Assembly (NCBI RefSeq): GCF_030996345.1
Contig: NZ_CP118747.1
Coordinates: 1,796,001-1,860,000 of the forward strand
Length of the DNA stretch: 64,000 nucleotides
Direction: 5' to 3'
DNA from: Acidithiobacillus sp. AMEEHan
GTDB taxonomy: Bacteria; Pseudomonadota; Gammaproteobacteria; Acidithiobacillales; Acidithiobacillaceae
Within the stretch, counting starts at the first letter, position 1, and every line of letters starts with the position of its first letter. Shown one piece after another: positions 37,503 to 46,309 of the stretch. Both the position numbers and the translations under genes were made by a program. Under the pieces are notes generated by a model, which saw nothing but the letters and a program-made list of their open reading frames with translations, was not told where the DNA came from and searched no databases.

Positions 37503-38921
37503 ATGGCTGGTAAATATGAAGCCGGCGTGAAGGAGTACCGCCAGACGTACTGGGCTCCTGACTACGTGCCGTTGGACTCGGATTTGTTGGCGTGCTTCAA
37601 GATCGTCCCGCAGGCTGGGGTGGATCGGGAAGAGGCGGCTGCGGCGGTTGCGGCAGAGTCTTCTACCGGTACCTGGACCACGGTGTGGACCGATCTGTTG
37701 ACCGACATGGACTACTACAAGGGTCGCGCTTACCGGATCGAAGACGTGCCCGGCGACGACACGGCGTTTTACGCTTTCATTGCTTACCCCATCGATCTCT
37801 TCGAAGAAGGTTCCGTCGTCAACGTCTTCACCTCCTTGGTCGGCAACGTGTTCGGCTTCAAGGCGGTGCGCTCCTTGCGTCTGGAAGATGTGCGCTTCCC
37901 CTTGGCCTACGTGATGACCTGTAATGGTCCCTCCCACGGTATCCAGGTCGAGCGCGACAAGCTCGACAAGTATGGTCGCCCGATGCTCGGCTGCACCATC
38001 AAGCCCAAGCTCGGTCTGTCGGCCAAGAACTATGGCCGTGCCGTGTATGAAGCCCTGCGTGGCGGTCTCGATTTCACCAAGGACGACGAAAACGTCAACT
38101 CCCAGCCCTTCATGCGCTGGCGTGACCGTTTCCTCTTTGTCGCCGATGCGATCCACAATGCCGAAGCGCAGACGGGTGAGCGTAAGGGCCACTACCTGAA
38201 CGTCACCGCCCCGTCGCCGGAAGAGATGTACGAGCGTGCCGAGTTCGCCAAGGAACTGGGTATGCCCATCATCATGCATGACTTCCTCACCGGCGGTTTC
38301 TGTGCCAACACCGGTCTTGCCCGTTGGTGCCGCAAGAACGGCGTGCTCTTGCACATCCACCGCGCCATGCACGCGGTTATCGACCGTAACCCCCATCATG
38401 GCATCCACTTCCGTGTGTTGACCAAGGCGCTGCGCCTCTCCGGTGGCGACCATCTGCACACCGGTACCGTGGTCGGCAAGCTGGAAGGCGATCGTGCCTC
38501 CACCCTGGGCTGGATCGACCTGCTCCGTGAATCCTATGTTCCCGAAGATCGCAGCCGCGGTATCTTCTTCGACCAGGACTGGGGCGCGATGCCAGGCGCT
38601 TTTGCGGTAGCCTCCGGTGGCATTCACGTTTGGCACATGCCGTCCCTGGTGACCATCTTTGGTGACGACTCCGTACTGCAGTTTGGTGGCGGTACTCTGG
38701 GCCACCCCTGGGGCAATGCTGCGGGTGCCGCGGCCAACCGTGTGGCCCTCGAGGCCTGCGTCGAGGCCCGCAACCGGGGCATGGAAGTGGAGCGCGAAGG
38801 CAAGGAAATTCTCACCAACGCTGCCCGTCATTCGCCCGAGCTCAAGATTGCTCTGGAGACTTGGAAGGAAATCAAGTTCGAATTCGACACCGTCGACAAG
38901 CTCGACGTGCAGAATCGTTGA
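37503..38921 (+). CDS. cbbL: RuBisCO form IA large subunit
   Basis: 472 residues. Fixes CO2 onto RuBP; carboxysome cargo. GLDFTKDDE holds the carbamylated Lys193; KPKLGLS has the catalytic Lys; [18 protein letters not shown] and [10 protein letters not shown] are the phosphate- and base-site regions. Length and the N-terminal [18 protein letters not shown] fit form IA, carboxysomal type. AGGAGGG precedes the ATG. First gene of the cbb-cso operon. Confidence 0.98.
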   Translation: MAGKYEAGVKEYRQTYWAPDYVPLDSDLLACFKIVPQAGVDREEAAAAVAAESSTGTWTTVWTDLLTDMDYYKGRAYRIEDVPGDDTAFYAFIAYPIDLFEEGSVVNVFTSLVGNVFGFKAVRSLRLEDVRFPLAYVMTCNGPSHGIQVERDKLDKYGRPMLGCTIKPKLGLSAKNYGRAVYEALRGGLDFTKDDENVNSQPFMRWRDRFLFVADAIHNAEAQTGERKGHYLNVTAPSPEEMYERAEFAKELGMPIIMHDFLTGGFCANTGLARWCRKNGVLLHIHRAMHAVIDRNPHHGIHFRVLTKALRLSGGDHLHTGTVVGKLEGDRASTLGWIDLLRESYVPEDRSRGIFFDQDWGAMPGAFAVASGGIHVWHMPSLVTIFGDDSVLQFGGGTLGHPWGNAAGAAANRVALEACVEARNRGMEVEREGKEILTNAARHSPELKIALETWKEIKFEFDTVDKLDVQNR

Positions 38922-38960
38922 TTTTCCGGCTAACGCATTCGCTTCAGGAAGGAGTCCAAA

Positions 38961-39293
38961 ATGGCTGAAGTACAAGATTACAAGCAGACGCGGCGTTACG
39001 AGACCTTCTCGTATCTCCCTCCCATGTCGGCGGAACAAATCCGCGCCCAGGTGCAGTACATCATTGCCCAGGGCTGGAATCCGGCGGTGGAACATGTCGA
39101 ACCCGAGCGTTCCTTCAACCACTACTGGTACATGTGGAAGCTTCCCATGTTCGGTGAACGGAATGTCGATACGGTTTTGGCCGAGCTCGAGGCTTGCCGC
39201 CGCGAGTATCCCAAGCACTTGGTTCGTTTGATTGGTTACGATAACTACACGCAGAGCCAGGGTCTGGCCTTCGTGGTCTATCGCGGTTCCTGA
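38961..39293 (+). CDS. cbbS: RuBisCO form IA small subunit
   Basis: 110 residues. Conserved [29 protein letters not shown] and [21 protein letters not shown] precedes the start. Forms the L8S8 enzyme with CbbL and binds CsoS2 at the L-S interface in known alpha-carboxysomes. Followed by a hairpin before csoS2. Confidence 0.98.
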   Translation: MAEVQDYKQTRRYETFSYLPPMSAEQIRAQVQYIIAQGWNPAVEHVEPERSFNHYWYMWKLPMFGERNVDTVLAELEACRREYPKHLVRLIGYDNYTQSQGLAFVVYRGS

Positions 39294-39312
39294 TACGAAC
39301 GGATCAATCATC

Positions 39313-39335
39313 GGTGCCCGGCTCTGCTGGGCACC
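39313..39335 (+). terminator. Hairpin between cbbS and csoS2
   Basis: GGTGCCC-GGCTCTGCT-GGGCACC, no T tract. Probably a processing or attenuation site that keeps cbbLS mRNA more abundant than the shell genes. Confidence 0.55.
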
Positions 39336-39349
39336 AGCAAGGGGGACGT

Positions 39350-41790
39350 ATGTCGGATATCTCAGCATCCGGTTCATTACGGGGCCGGGCTTTGGCGCAG
39401 GAGAAGCGGCGCCAGCAGGCAATGCGTAGGCAGGGTGGCAGCGTGGCCAAGCCAGTCGCTGCGCCTTCCGCGCCAAAGTCTGGTAGTACCGGGGGGCGTC
39501 GGTCGCGACGCTTCCTGCCCATCCAGAAAATATGGTGGTAAAGAGTTCGGGGCGGGAGGCCGCCCTGGCGCACCGGGCCATGCGTTGCTCTGGGGCACAG
39601 TGTTGGTCCGATCCCGAGCAGCGTCGTCCACGGCGGCGCGGGCAACGGCCTAGTGTCGAAGCTGCTGCTGTCGAATCAGTGCCTTCTGTAGGCAACGAGG
39701 CGCCTGCCTTGGTGCCGGGCATCGAGGAGGAATTCATCGATTCCGTTTGTGAGTTGGTCGAAACGAATCCCGGCGACTTCGGTTGGCGGGAGCGTTCGGT
39801 GCGCCAACTCTGCCGAGCGCGGCGGCAGACCCTTGCCCAGCGTGGCAAGGCAGCTCTGACCGTGGTGCGCGGTTTGACTTCGGCGGCGGCGCGGCTGCGC
39901 TACCTGGAAAACGGTAGCACTCGCGAATTTGCCAAATTGCGGCGGGAAGAAATGTCTCAGCATGGTCGGGGTTTTCAGAAAGGGAATACCGATGCGCCAG
40001 GCAAGCGCCGCTCGCGCAAGTTCCGCAAGGTAGAGGAAGGTACTACTTTGGCTGGATCTGCTGTGACCGGTACCCAGGTGGAGCGGAATTCTGCGGTCAC
40101 TGGAAATGAGGCCGGCAGTTGCCGGGCAATTACCGGCACAGAATATGTGGGGGCCGAACAGTTTGACCGCTTTTGTGGCACGCGCCCCGAGGGTGCGGCG
40201 CCCAAAGTCGCCATTACCCGTACTTCGGGACGGCAGGCGGTCTCTGGCACACAGGTCGGACGCTCGGCTGCGGTAACGGGTGATGAATCTGGTTCTTGTG
40301 CCAGCGTCACCGGTACGGAGTACCTCAGCAGCGACAGTTTCCAGAGCTTTTGTAACACTGATCTGGAGGCACGTGCGCCGAAAGTGGTGACGGGAACGAC
40401 GCAGCGCCGGGGTTTGCCGGTCACCGGTAGCGATGAGGCGCGCAGCGGTCGCGTCACAGGTTATGAGGCAGGGGCAAAGCGCAATATCACCGGCTCACAG
40501 TACTCGGACGCCGGGGTTGCCAAGATGACCATCAATGGTGCGCCAAGCAAGGTTGCGGAAACCCATACCTTCGCCGGGCGCAGCGTGTCCGGTACGGCCG
40601 TCGATGCGACACAGCGGATTACCGGCCTCGAGGCAGGCGAATGCCGTCAGCTTACGGGTACGGAGTATTTGAGCCTAGAGAGTTATCAGAGCACCTGTGG
40701 CAGCAAGCCGGAACCTGCACCTGCCAAGGTTGGGGTGACGAGCACCGCCAAGGGTGAGCGTGTGACGGGTAATCTTGTCGACCGTTCGGAAAAGGTCACT
40801 GGCAACGAGCCCGGGTCTTGCCAGCGCGTCACCGGTACGGGCTACAGCAGCCCGGTTCTCTGTGGCGGCGGTGTCGACAAGGTGCAGGAGAATACGAGTC
40901 TGGGTGGATCGACCATTACCGGTACCGGGATGGATCGCCTCCCAAAAATGTCCGGTGACGAGCGTGGAGGGTGCTGGCCCGTCACCGGAACGGAATATCA
41001 TGGGCGGGAGCAGTACGCCCACTGCGCAAGCACCCCGCAGGCAGAGGCACCCAAGGTCGCCGTCAGTCGTACGCCTCGTGGTCAATTCGTGAGCGGACCG
41101 GCGATGGAGGTATCGGAACTGGTGACCGGTAATGAGTTTGGAGCGGATCTGGCCGTTACCGGCACGCCATATCAGGGGGAAGAGCAAGCGCTCGACTCCC
41201 CTGCTCCCCAGGCTGCGGCTTCCTCTTCTGAGTCGTGCCAGTGCGATGGCTGTGCCTATAAGCAGGCAGCGCTACAGGCACAAGCGGCGCTGGCGTCGCA
41301 ATCGGCGCCTACGGCGGCTGATGTAGGCGCGGCTCCCGTTGCTTCCCGCTTCAGCATCACCCCTCCCTCGCAGCAGGGCCGGGGGCGCATTACCGGAAAT
41401 TCCTTTGATCAGGCTTCCCGGATCACCGGGCCAGTCAATCTTGCTCGGGGGCTCATCACCGGGACCCCGGAATTTCGTAGCCGCGAGCCGCAGCCAGCTG
41501 TTGCAGCGGTAGCGCCAACGCCTAGTGCCGAAGAGGGGGTTGCCCGCGGTGCTTGGCAGGTCACAGGCGACGACTGGAGCCGTAACGATCGTGTGACCGG
41601 AACCGAGGGCGCATGGGCGCAGGGTCGTAACCCTACCCAGCGGGGTAGCATCCGCAGCTGCGTCATGACTGCGGCGGCAAACAAAGAGCAAAGCCTGGCT
41701 GCTCCGATTGGGGATTCGAAAGTCACTGGCAGTAGTGGCTCCGCCAAACGTGGTGCAGCAGTGACCTACTCCGGTGGGGCGCGAGGCTAG
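39350..41790 (+). CDS. csoS2: Carboxysome assembly scaffold CsoS2 (frameshift near 5' end)
   Basis: Disordered scaffold joining RuBisCO to the shell. The ATG at 39350 with AAGGGGG upstream opens a frame giving an N-type repeat (RALAQEKRRQQAMRRQGG) but meets TAA at 39539. The rest continues in the -1 frame, where TAG at 39484 blocks reading from further up; a second N-repeat (GREAALAHRAMRCSG) follows at once, then RRQTLAQRGKAA. Seven M-repeats (VTGTQV...VTGNE...ITGTEY) span about 40030-41200. The C-region has RITGNSFDQASRITG, LITGTPEFR and the terminal SGGARG. An ATG at 39532 lacks a ribosome site. Frame switch must lie in 39484-39538, which includes a run of six G (39491-39496). Confidence 0.9.
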
Positions 41791-41793
41791 GCC

Positions 41794-43365
41794 GTGGACA
41801 CGCGTAAGTCTTTCGCGCTGCGTCAGGCACGCAGCCACGGTTACCGGGCACCAGCGCCAATCGGCATGGGAGTTGGTCGTCCTGCGCCAACGGTATTTGC
41901 CAGTGGTGCTCTCCATGCCCTTGCTCGGGGTCACGAACACCCGGCCTGCATCACGCTCCCGGAACGGAATTGCTCCCATGCCCTGGCGGATTTGGAGGAA
42001 AACGCGCGCCTAGCGGAATTTGAAGCAGCCATCAAGGGAGGCTTCGACGCTATCGTTCCTGCGCTCCAGGAGATCGCTGCCTTGGGGCTTGGGGAAGATT
42101 TTGCAAGGCGGGCGCAGGAAATTGCCCAACGACGGCTTGGCTTCCAGTTTTCGCAAGCGGTTCTCGAGCGGGCCTGGGTAAATGGGCCGGAAATGGGCTT
42201 GCTTTTCGGTGAAGCGACCTTTGCCGCTTTGGAATCCGCCATCGCGCGTTTTTCCCAGCAAATCCGAGCCGAAATGGCGGCGGGGCAGAGCCTGGATTCC
42301 TTTCTGGTGGATTGTGGTTTCCATGCCGTCAGTATTTCCACCTGCTCCGACGGTCGCTTGAAAGGGCTTTTTCCCTTCATCCTGCGGCTGCCCAGCTCGG
42401 CTTTGGTCCGCCGCGACGCTTTTGCGGGAGTGCTCTTCGATATCGAAGAGGATGTCCGGCATTGGGAATCAGCGGAGCTGCGACGTTTTCGGGAAGGTTA
42501 CCCGACCATGGCGGATGCGAACACGCGTTATTTGAAAGTCGCGGTTTATCACGGTAGCTCCGTAGATCCCAGCCACGAAGGATGTGCGGCCCACGGCAGC
42601 AATATCAACACCGCCATCGAAGCAGCGTTGGAGCGTTTGTATCAATTCCGTTTGGCAATTGAAAATGCGTTTTGCTGCGGTGCCAGTACCGATTTGCTGC
42701 TGATTGGGGTAGACACGGATACCGATGCCATCCGCATCCACATTCCCGATGCCAATGGCGACCTCAGCCCGCATCGCTACGTGGATAATGCCGAGCTGTA
42801 CAAGCAAACCCTCGGTCTCGACCGCGATCAGGCCACACTTGCGGTGTACGAGGCCATTCGGGCAGCGAGTAACAGCGACGGTTGGGGGCGTGGCGAAGGG
42901 ATGCCCCATGATGGGATGCGCCGCCTGATTGCTACCCTGCTGATCAATAACATGAGCCAGATTGAGTACGTCGGCCAGTACCACGGGGGTTGGTATCAGG
43001 ACGGGGGGCACGCGGAACGCTTCATTGGGGTCGGGAATGGCTTCCAGGAGGTGCAGATTCGCAACCTCGCCTATTACGCCCATGTCGATACTGTCGAGGA
43101 GGGTGCGCAGCACCTCGACATCGGTATAAAGATTTTCAAGAAACTCAATGTGTCGCGTCATCTTCCCATTCCCATGGTGCTGCGCTATCGCTACGACAGC
43201 CGAGTGCCGGGCAGTCGTGATCGGGTAGTGGAGCGAGTGCGACGCGTGGCGGCCGCTATTGAGGCACGCTATGCCAATTTGCTCGATCAGGGGCTTTTGA
43301 TATTGCGCGCTCGCGTTCAGGATCGGCCCCTTGGAAGTGCAATAGAGGAGGTTGATCTCGGATGA
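41794..43365 (+). CDS. csoSCA: Carboxysome shell carbonic anhydrase
   Basis: 523 residues, beta-class-derived enzyme that converts luminal bicarbonate to CO2. GTG start three bases after the csoS2 stop. Zinc ligands Cys184 (STCSDGR), His253 (VYHGSS) and Cys264 (HEGCAAHGSN), with the same 11-residue His-Cys spacing as the Halothiobacillus enzyme. Long disordered N-terminal RuBisCO-binding peptide (RQARSHGYRAPAP). Stop overlaps csoS4A by ATGA. Confidence 0.96.
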   Translation: MDTRKSFALRQARSHGYRAPAPIGMGVGRPAPTVFASGALHALARGHEHPACITLPERNCSHALADLEENARLAEFEAAIKGGFDAIVPALQEIAALGLGEDFARRAQEIAQRRLGFQFSQAVLERAWVNGPEMGLLFGEATFAALESAIARFSQQIRAEMAAGQSLDSFLVDCGFHAVSISTCSDGRLKGLFPFILRLPSSALVRRDAFAGVLFDIEEDVRHWESAELRRFREGYPTMADANTRYLKVAVYHGSSVDPSHEGCAAHGSNINTAIEAALERLYQFRLAIENAFCCGASTDLLLIGVDTDTDAIRIHIPDANGDLSPHRYVDNAELYKQTLGLDRDQATLAVYEAIRAASNSDGWGRGEGMPHDGMRRLIATLLINNMSQIEYVGQYHGGWYQDGGHAERFIGVGNGFQEVQIRNLAYYAHVDTVEEGAQHLDIGIKIFKKLNVSRHLPIPMVLRYRYDSRVPGSRDRVVERVRRVAAAIEARYANLLDQGLLILRARVQDRPLGSAIEEVDLG

Positions 43366-43610
43366 AAATCATGCGGGTGGAAAAGACGCTGGTATCGACC
43401 AACCGCATTGGCGAGATGGGGCATCGGCCCTTGCTGGTGGTGCAGGAAAAGGAAGGTGGGCCGCGTTCCGTCGCCGTCGACGCCGTGGGTTGTATCCCTG
43501 GGGACTGGGTGATCTGTGTCGGTTCGTCGGCGGCGCGCGAGGCCGCTGGGAGCAAGGATTATCCTTCCGATCTCACCATCATTGGCATCATCGACAACTG
43601 GACGCCCTAA
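43362..43610 (+). CDS. csoS4A: Carboxysome vertex pentamer CsoS4A
   Basis: 82 residues, BMC-P fold: KIMRVEKTLVSTNRI opening, CIPGDWVICVGSSAARE pore loop region, DLTIIGIIDNW end. Pentamers cap the icosahedral vertices. Coupled by overlap to csoSCA and, by a one-base TAATG overlap, to csoS4B. Confidence 0.96.
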   Translation: MKIMRVEKTLVSTNRIGEMGHRPLLVVQEKEGGPRSVAVDAVGCIPGDWVICVGSSAAREAAGSKDYPSDLTIIGIIDNWTP

Positions 43611-43855
43611 TGGAAATTATGTGCGTGCAGTCGGATCTGGTGACTACCCGGCGGATTCCAGGCTTGAAGCAGGCCTCCCTGCGGGTGTTGCGGGACCAAC
43701 TGGGTAAGATTCACGTCGCCACCGATCCCGTTGGCGTACCAGAAGGCAAGTGGGTGTTTACGGTTGCCGGATCGGCGGCACGTTATGCCCAAGGCGATTT
43801 TGAGGTCCTAACCGATCTCACCATTGGCGGTATCATCGATTTTTGGGAACCCTGA
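43610..43855 (+). CDS. csoS4B: Carboxysome vertex pentamer CsoS4B
   Basis: 81 residues from the ATG in TAATG shared with the csoS4A stop. BMC-P fold: MEIMCVQSDLVTTRRIPG, GKWVFTVAGSAARYA, LTIGGIIDFWEP. Paralogue of CsoS4A, less alike in the middle. Its stop sits inside a terminator-like hairpin. Confidence 0.95.
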   Translation: MEIMCVQSDLVTTRRIPGLKQASLRVLRDQLGKIHVATDPVGVPEGKWVFTVAGSAARYAQGDFEVLTDLTIGGIIDFWEP

Positions 43856-43870
43856 CGGGTTCGGGTTTTT
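43847..43870 (+). terminator. Terminator-like hairpin at the csoS4B stop
   Basis: GAACCC-TGAC-GGGTTC then GGG and five T. The stem includes the csoS4B stop. Likely an attenuator or processing site before the highly expressed csoS1 genes; complete termination is unlikely because csoS1 lies 22 bases on. Confidence 0.55.
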
Positions 43871-43891
43871 CTCTGGTAAGGAGGAGTGACA

Positions 43892-44188
43892 ATGGCAGAT
43901 GTAACGGGTATTGCGCTGGGAATGATCGAGACGCGGGGATTGGTTCCCGCCATTGAGGCGGCGGACGCCATGACCAAGGCCGCCGAGGTTCGCCTGATTG
44001 GCCGTCAGTTTGTGGGTGGTGGTTACGTGACCGTGCTGGTCCGTGGCGAGACCGGGGCGGTCAATGCCGCGGTACGCGCTGGCGCCGACGCATGTGAACG
44101 AGTGGGTGATGGTCTGGTGGCCGCGCACATCATTGCGCGCGTGCATTCGGAAGTTGAGCATATCCTGCCCAAGGCCCCGACGGCGTAA
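43892..44188 (+). CDS. csoS1C: Carboxysome shell hexamer CsoS1 (first copy)
   Basis: 98-residue BMC-H facet protein. Pore loop [17 protein letters not shown]; opening [29 protein letters not shown] precedes the ATG. The protein is identical, residue for residue, to the next copy, though the DNA differs at many silent sites. Name given by position in the operon. Confidence 0.97.
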   Translation: MADVTGIALGMIETRGLVPAIEAADAMTKAAEVRLIGRQFVGGGYVTVLVRGETGAVNAAVRAGADACERVGDGLVAAHIIARVHSEVEHILPKAPTA

Positions 44189-44194
44189 GTCGTT

Positions 44195-44209
44195 TGGCCA
44201 GGCTGGTCA
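44195..44209 (+). terminator. Hairpin between the first two csoS1 genes
   Basis: TGGCCAG-G-CTGGTCA (one G-U pair), with a run of six T 12 bases later. A probable processing or partial-termination site. Confidence 0.4.
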
Positions 44210-44242
44210 GGTTCCCAAAGATTTTTTGTTGAGGAGATAGAG

Positions 44243-44539
44243 ATGGCAGACGTAACGGGTATTGCACTGGGAATGATTGAGACGCGGGGTCTGGTGCCGG
44301 CGATTGAAGCCGCCGATGCGATGACCAAGGCTGCTGAGGTTCGCTTGATCGGCCGCCAGTTTGTGGGTGGTGGTTATGTTACCGTGCTGGTTCGTGGCGA
44401 GACGGGAGCGGTCAATGCCGCGGTGCGCGCTGGCGCTGATGCCTGTGAGCGCGTCGGCGATGGCTTGGTGGCCGCGCACATCATTGCCCGTGTCCACTCC
44501 GAAGTCGAACACATCCTGCCGAAGGCGCCTACCGCCTAA
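44243..44539 (+). CDS. csoS1A: Carboxysome shell hexamer CsoS1 (second copy)
   Basis: 98 residues, protein sequence identical to the copy at 43892-44188. BMC-H fold as above. Ribosome site GAGGAGA before the ATG. Identical products from two genes would raise the dose of the main facet protein. Silent-site differences (for example in the first 20 codons) exclude a very recent duplication. Confidence 0.97.
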   Translation: MADVTGIALGMIETRGLVPAIEAADAMTKAAEVRLIGRQFVGGGYVTVLVRGETGAVNAAVRAGADACERVGDGLVAAHIIARVHSEVEHILPKAPTA

Positions 44540-44557
44540 GGCTGTTGGGTGATCGGG

Positions 44558-44588
44558 ACGCGGTAAGAAATAGAGTTTTTTGCCGCGT
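44558..44588 (+). terminator. Hairpin between the second and third csoS1 genes
   Basis: ACGCGGTAA and TTGCCGCGT arms (one G-U pair) around a 13-base loop ending in a T run. Likely another mRNA processing or stabilising structure. Confidence 0.4.
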
Positions 44589-44620
44589 TGCCCTTGCGCA
44601 GTTTGCGAAGGAGTTATGCT

Positions 44621-44959
44621 ATGGCAGCAGTTTCGGGTATTGCCCTCGGAATGATTGAGACCCGCGGTTTGGTGCCCGCCATTGAAGCGGCGGATGCCAT
44701 GACCAAGGCGGCAGAAGTGCGCTTGGTCGGCCGCCAGTTTGTGGGTGGTGGGTACGTCACGGTATTGGTTCGCGGTGAGACTGGAGCCGTCAATGCCGCT
44801 GTCCGTGCCGGCGCCGATGCCTGCGAGCGGGTGGGCGATGGTCTGGTGGCCGCGCACATCATCGCGCGCGTGCATGGGGAAGTGGAAAAGATCCTACCCA
44901 GCAGCCCGTCTGCCGATGGCAGCGGTCGCGACGGCGACGTGAGCGCGGTGCAGAGCTGA
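44621..44959 (+). CDS. csoS1B: Carboxysome shell hexamer CsoS1B type (extended C-terminus)
   Basis: 112 residues from the ATG at 44621, with GAAGGAG before it; the frame is open slightly further upstream without support. Core like the other two CsoS1 ([19 protein letters not shown]) but with V for I in RLVGRQF and a polar C-terminal tail of about 16 extra residues ([16 protein letters not shown]), as in CsoS1B of other species. Confidence 0.96.
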   Translation: MAAVSGIALGMIETRGLVPAIEAADAMTKAAEVRLVGRQFVGGGYVTVLVRGETGAVNAAVRAGADACERVGDGLVAAHIIARVHGEVEKILPSSPSADGSGRDGDVSAVQS

Positions 44960-44975
44960 GCCGGAGGGCCTGGTC

Positions 44976-45407
44976 TTGCGTCCGCATCCGCGTATCGTCG
45001 GCTTTCTCGGTCGTGCCCTAAGCCACGAGTTCTTGGCTGTGCAGCAGTATCTGGTGCAGTCACGGCTCTGTGCTCTCTGGGGCTGGAAAGACTGGGCAGA
45101 GAGCTTCGCCCAGGAATCCCGCGAGGAACTGACCCATGCCGGTCTGCTCAGCGACCAGCTCTTGCGTTACGGTATCGCTCCGAGCGCGGGTACCCTGCGT
45201 CCTTCGCGCCCGGGCCGCGACCTACGCGAGATGCTGGAACAGGATCGGGAGATCGAGTGGTCGGCGGTGGAGTTGTACGCAGAGGCCCAGCTTGCCTGTG
45301 AGCGGCTGCGCGACGAATCTTCCGCAGCATTGTTTGCTATGCTCCTGGAAGATGAACGCGGCCACCTGACGCACCTCGACGAGCTCCTTGTGGGCCTGGG
45401 AGGGTAG
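44976..45407 (+). CDS. Carboxysome-operon ferritin-like protein
   Basis: 143 residues, four-helix ferritin-like. Starts at TTG with GGAGG eight bases upstream. Di-iron ligands of bacterioferritin appear complete: Glu in SHEFLAVQQY, ExxH in REELTHA, Glu in IEWSAVELY, and ExxH in DERGHLTH. The heme Met of Bfr is Leu here (EELTH), so heme binding is unlikely. Such genes are usual in alpha-carboxysome operons; their role is unproven. Confidence 0.85.
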   Translation: MRPHPRIVGFLGRALSHEFLAVQQYLVQSRLCALWGWKDWAESFAQESREELTHAGLLSDQLLRYGIAPSAGTLRPSRPGRDLREMLEQDREIEWSAVELYAEAQLACERLRDESSAALFAMLLEDERGHLTHLDELLVGLGG

Positions 45408-45411
45408 TGCT

Positions 45412-45687
45412 TTGGCGACGGATTCGGTTTTGCACTGTCCCGAAGGATGGGAAGAGCAGCGCAAGCCCCGCTCTTGGAACCGGCGCTTCAGCTTTGCCGA
45501 TTACGCCGCAACGCGTGCCTTTCTCGACCAGTTGGCGGCACTCTCGGAAGAGTTCGCCTACTATCCGAATCTGAATTTTGCACGCACCTACGTGGTGGTC
45601 AGTATGCAGTTCCCCGACGACGAGATCGATCCACAGATGGCCCGCTATGCCCATGGGGTGCAGCAGGCATATTCGGCGGGAAGCTGA
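45412..45687 (+). CDS. RuBisCO assembly factor acRAF (pterin-dehydratase-like)
   Basis: 91 residues from a TTG at 45412 (GGGAGGG seven bases upstream, overlapping the preceding stop). Pterin-4a-carbinolamine dehydratase fold: RRFSFADYAATRAFLDQLAA, EFAYYPNLNFARTYVVVSM. The catalytic His-His-Pro of true dehydratases is Tyr-Tyr-Pro, as expected for the inactive acRAF chaperone of form IA RuBisCO. One base before mcdA. Confidence 0.88.
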   Translation: MATDSVLHCPEGWEEQRKPRSWNRRFSFADYAATRAFLDQLAALSEEFAYYPNLNFARTYVVVSMQFPDDEIDPQMARYAHGVQQAYSAGS

Positions 45688-45688
45688 G

Positions 45689-46309
45689 ATGGCCAAGCCG
45701 CATCGCATTGCCTTGTTCAATGCCAAGGGCGGCTGCGGCAAAACCACCTTGGCATGGAACCTAGCCTTCGGCCTAGCGCGTCACGCTCCGACCTTGTTGG
45801 TGGATGCCGATCCCCAGGGTAGTCTGCAGCATTGGGCGGACTGGAGCGCAGAAGAGGGCGGAGAAATCGCCATCGCTGGGCCGGAGCTCTTGGCACAGGG
45901 GGAGAGCAAACACCGCTTTTGGGTGATCGACTGCCCTCCCGCCTTAGAGGCCAAGGAGACGCAGCAGGCCCTTGCCTTGGCAGACTTCGTGTTATTGCCG
46001 GTCTTGCCCTCGCCCCTGGATCTCTGGGCCAGTAAGCGCAGCGTCGAAGCACTGCAGGAGTTGCACGCTGGGCGGCGTGGCCGTCATGCCGCTTTGGTCT
46101 TGAATCAAAGCGAGGGGCGCAGTGCCCTGTCACGGGCGGCAGAGAATGCCATCGCCAACCTGGGTTTGCCGGTGCTCCCCGGACATATCGCCCGGCGTGC
46201 CATCTACCGCAGTGCGGCGATAGAAGGGAAAAGTGTTTACCAAATGGGAAAGCGTGGTGCACCCGCAGTAGCGGAAATCGAGAGACTGATCGAGGAGATA
46301 CGCAGATGA
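45689..46309 (+). CDS. mcdA: Carboxysome-positioning ParA-type ATPase McdA
   Basis: 206 residues. Deviant Walker A KGGCGKTT (residues 13-20), DADPQGS, and IDCPPALEAKE. Coats the nucleoid and, with McdB, spaces carboxysomes by a Brownian-ratchet mechanism in studied species. The stop overlaps mcdB by ATGA. The frame is open further upstream inside acRAF; the ATG at 45689 gives the family start. Confidence 0.9.
   Translation: MAKPHRIALFNAKGGCGKTTLAWNLAFGLARHAPTLLVDADPQGSLQHWADWSAEEGGEIAIAGPELLAQGESKHRFWVIDCPPALEAKETQQALALADFVLLPVLPSPLDLWASKRSVEALQELHAGRRGRHAALVLNQSEGRSALSRAAENAIANLGLPVLPGHIARRAIYRSAAIEGKSVYQMGKRGAPAVAEIERLIEEIRR

Noticed and set aside
37446-39848. An 800-codon open frame on the minus strand opposite cbbL and cbbS.
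   Set aside because: It lies fully antisense to two certain genes, has no ribosome site and no recognisable domain. Long antisense frames are common opposite GC-rich, strongly codon-biased genes.
40030-41200. Tandem repeats at about 160-180 base spacing that could suggest a repeat array or CRISPR-like block.
   Set aside because: They are the protein-level M-repeats of CsoS2; DNA units differ and no short direct repeat with spacers exists.
39532-41790. csoS2 starting simply at the ATG at 39532.
   Set aside because: No ribosome site there, and it would drop a clear N-repeat preceded by a good ribosome site at 39350.
43892-44539. Very recent tandem duplication of csoS1.
   Set aside because: Many silent differences between the two copies exclude a fresh duplication.
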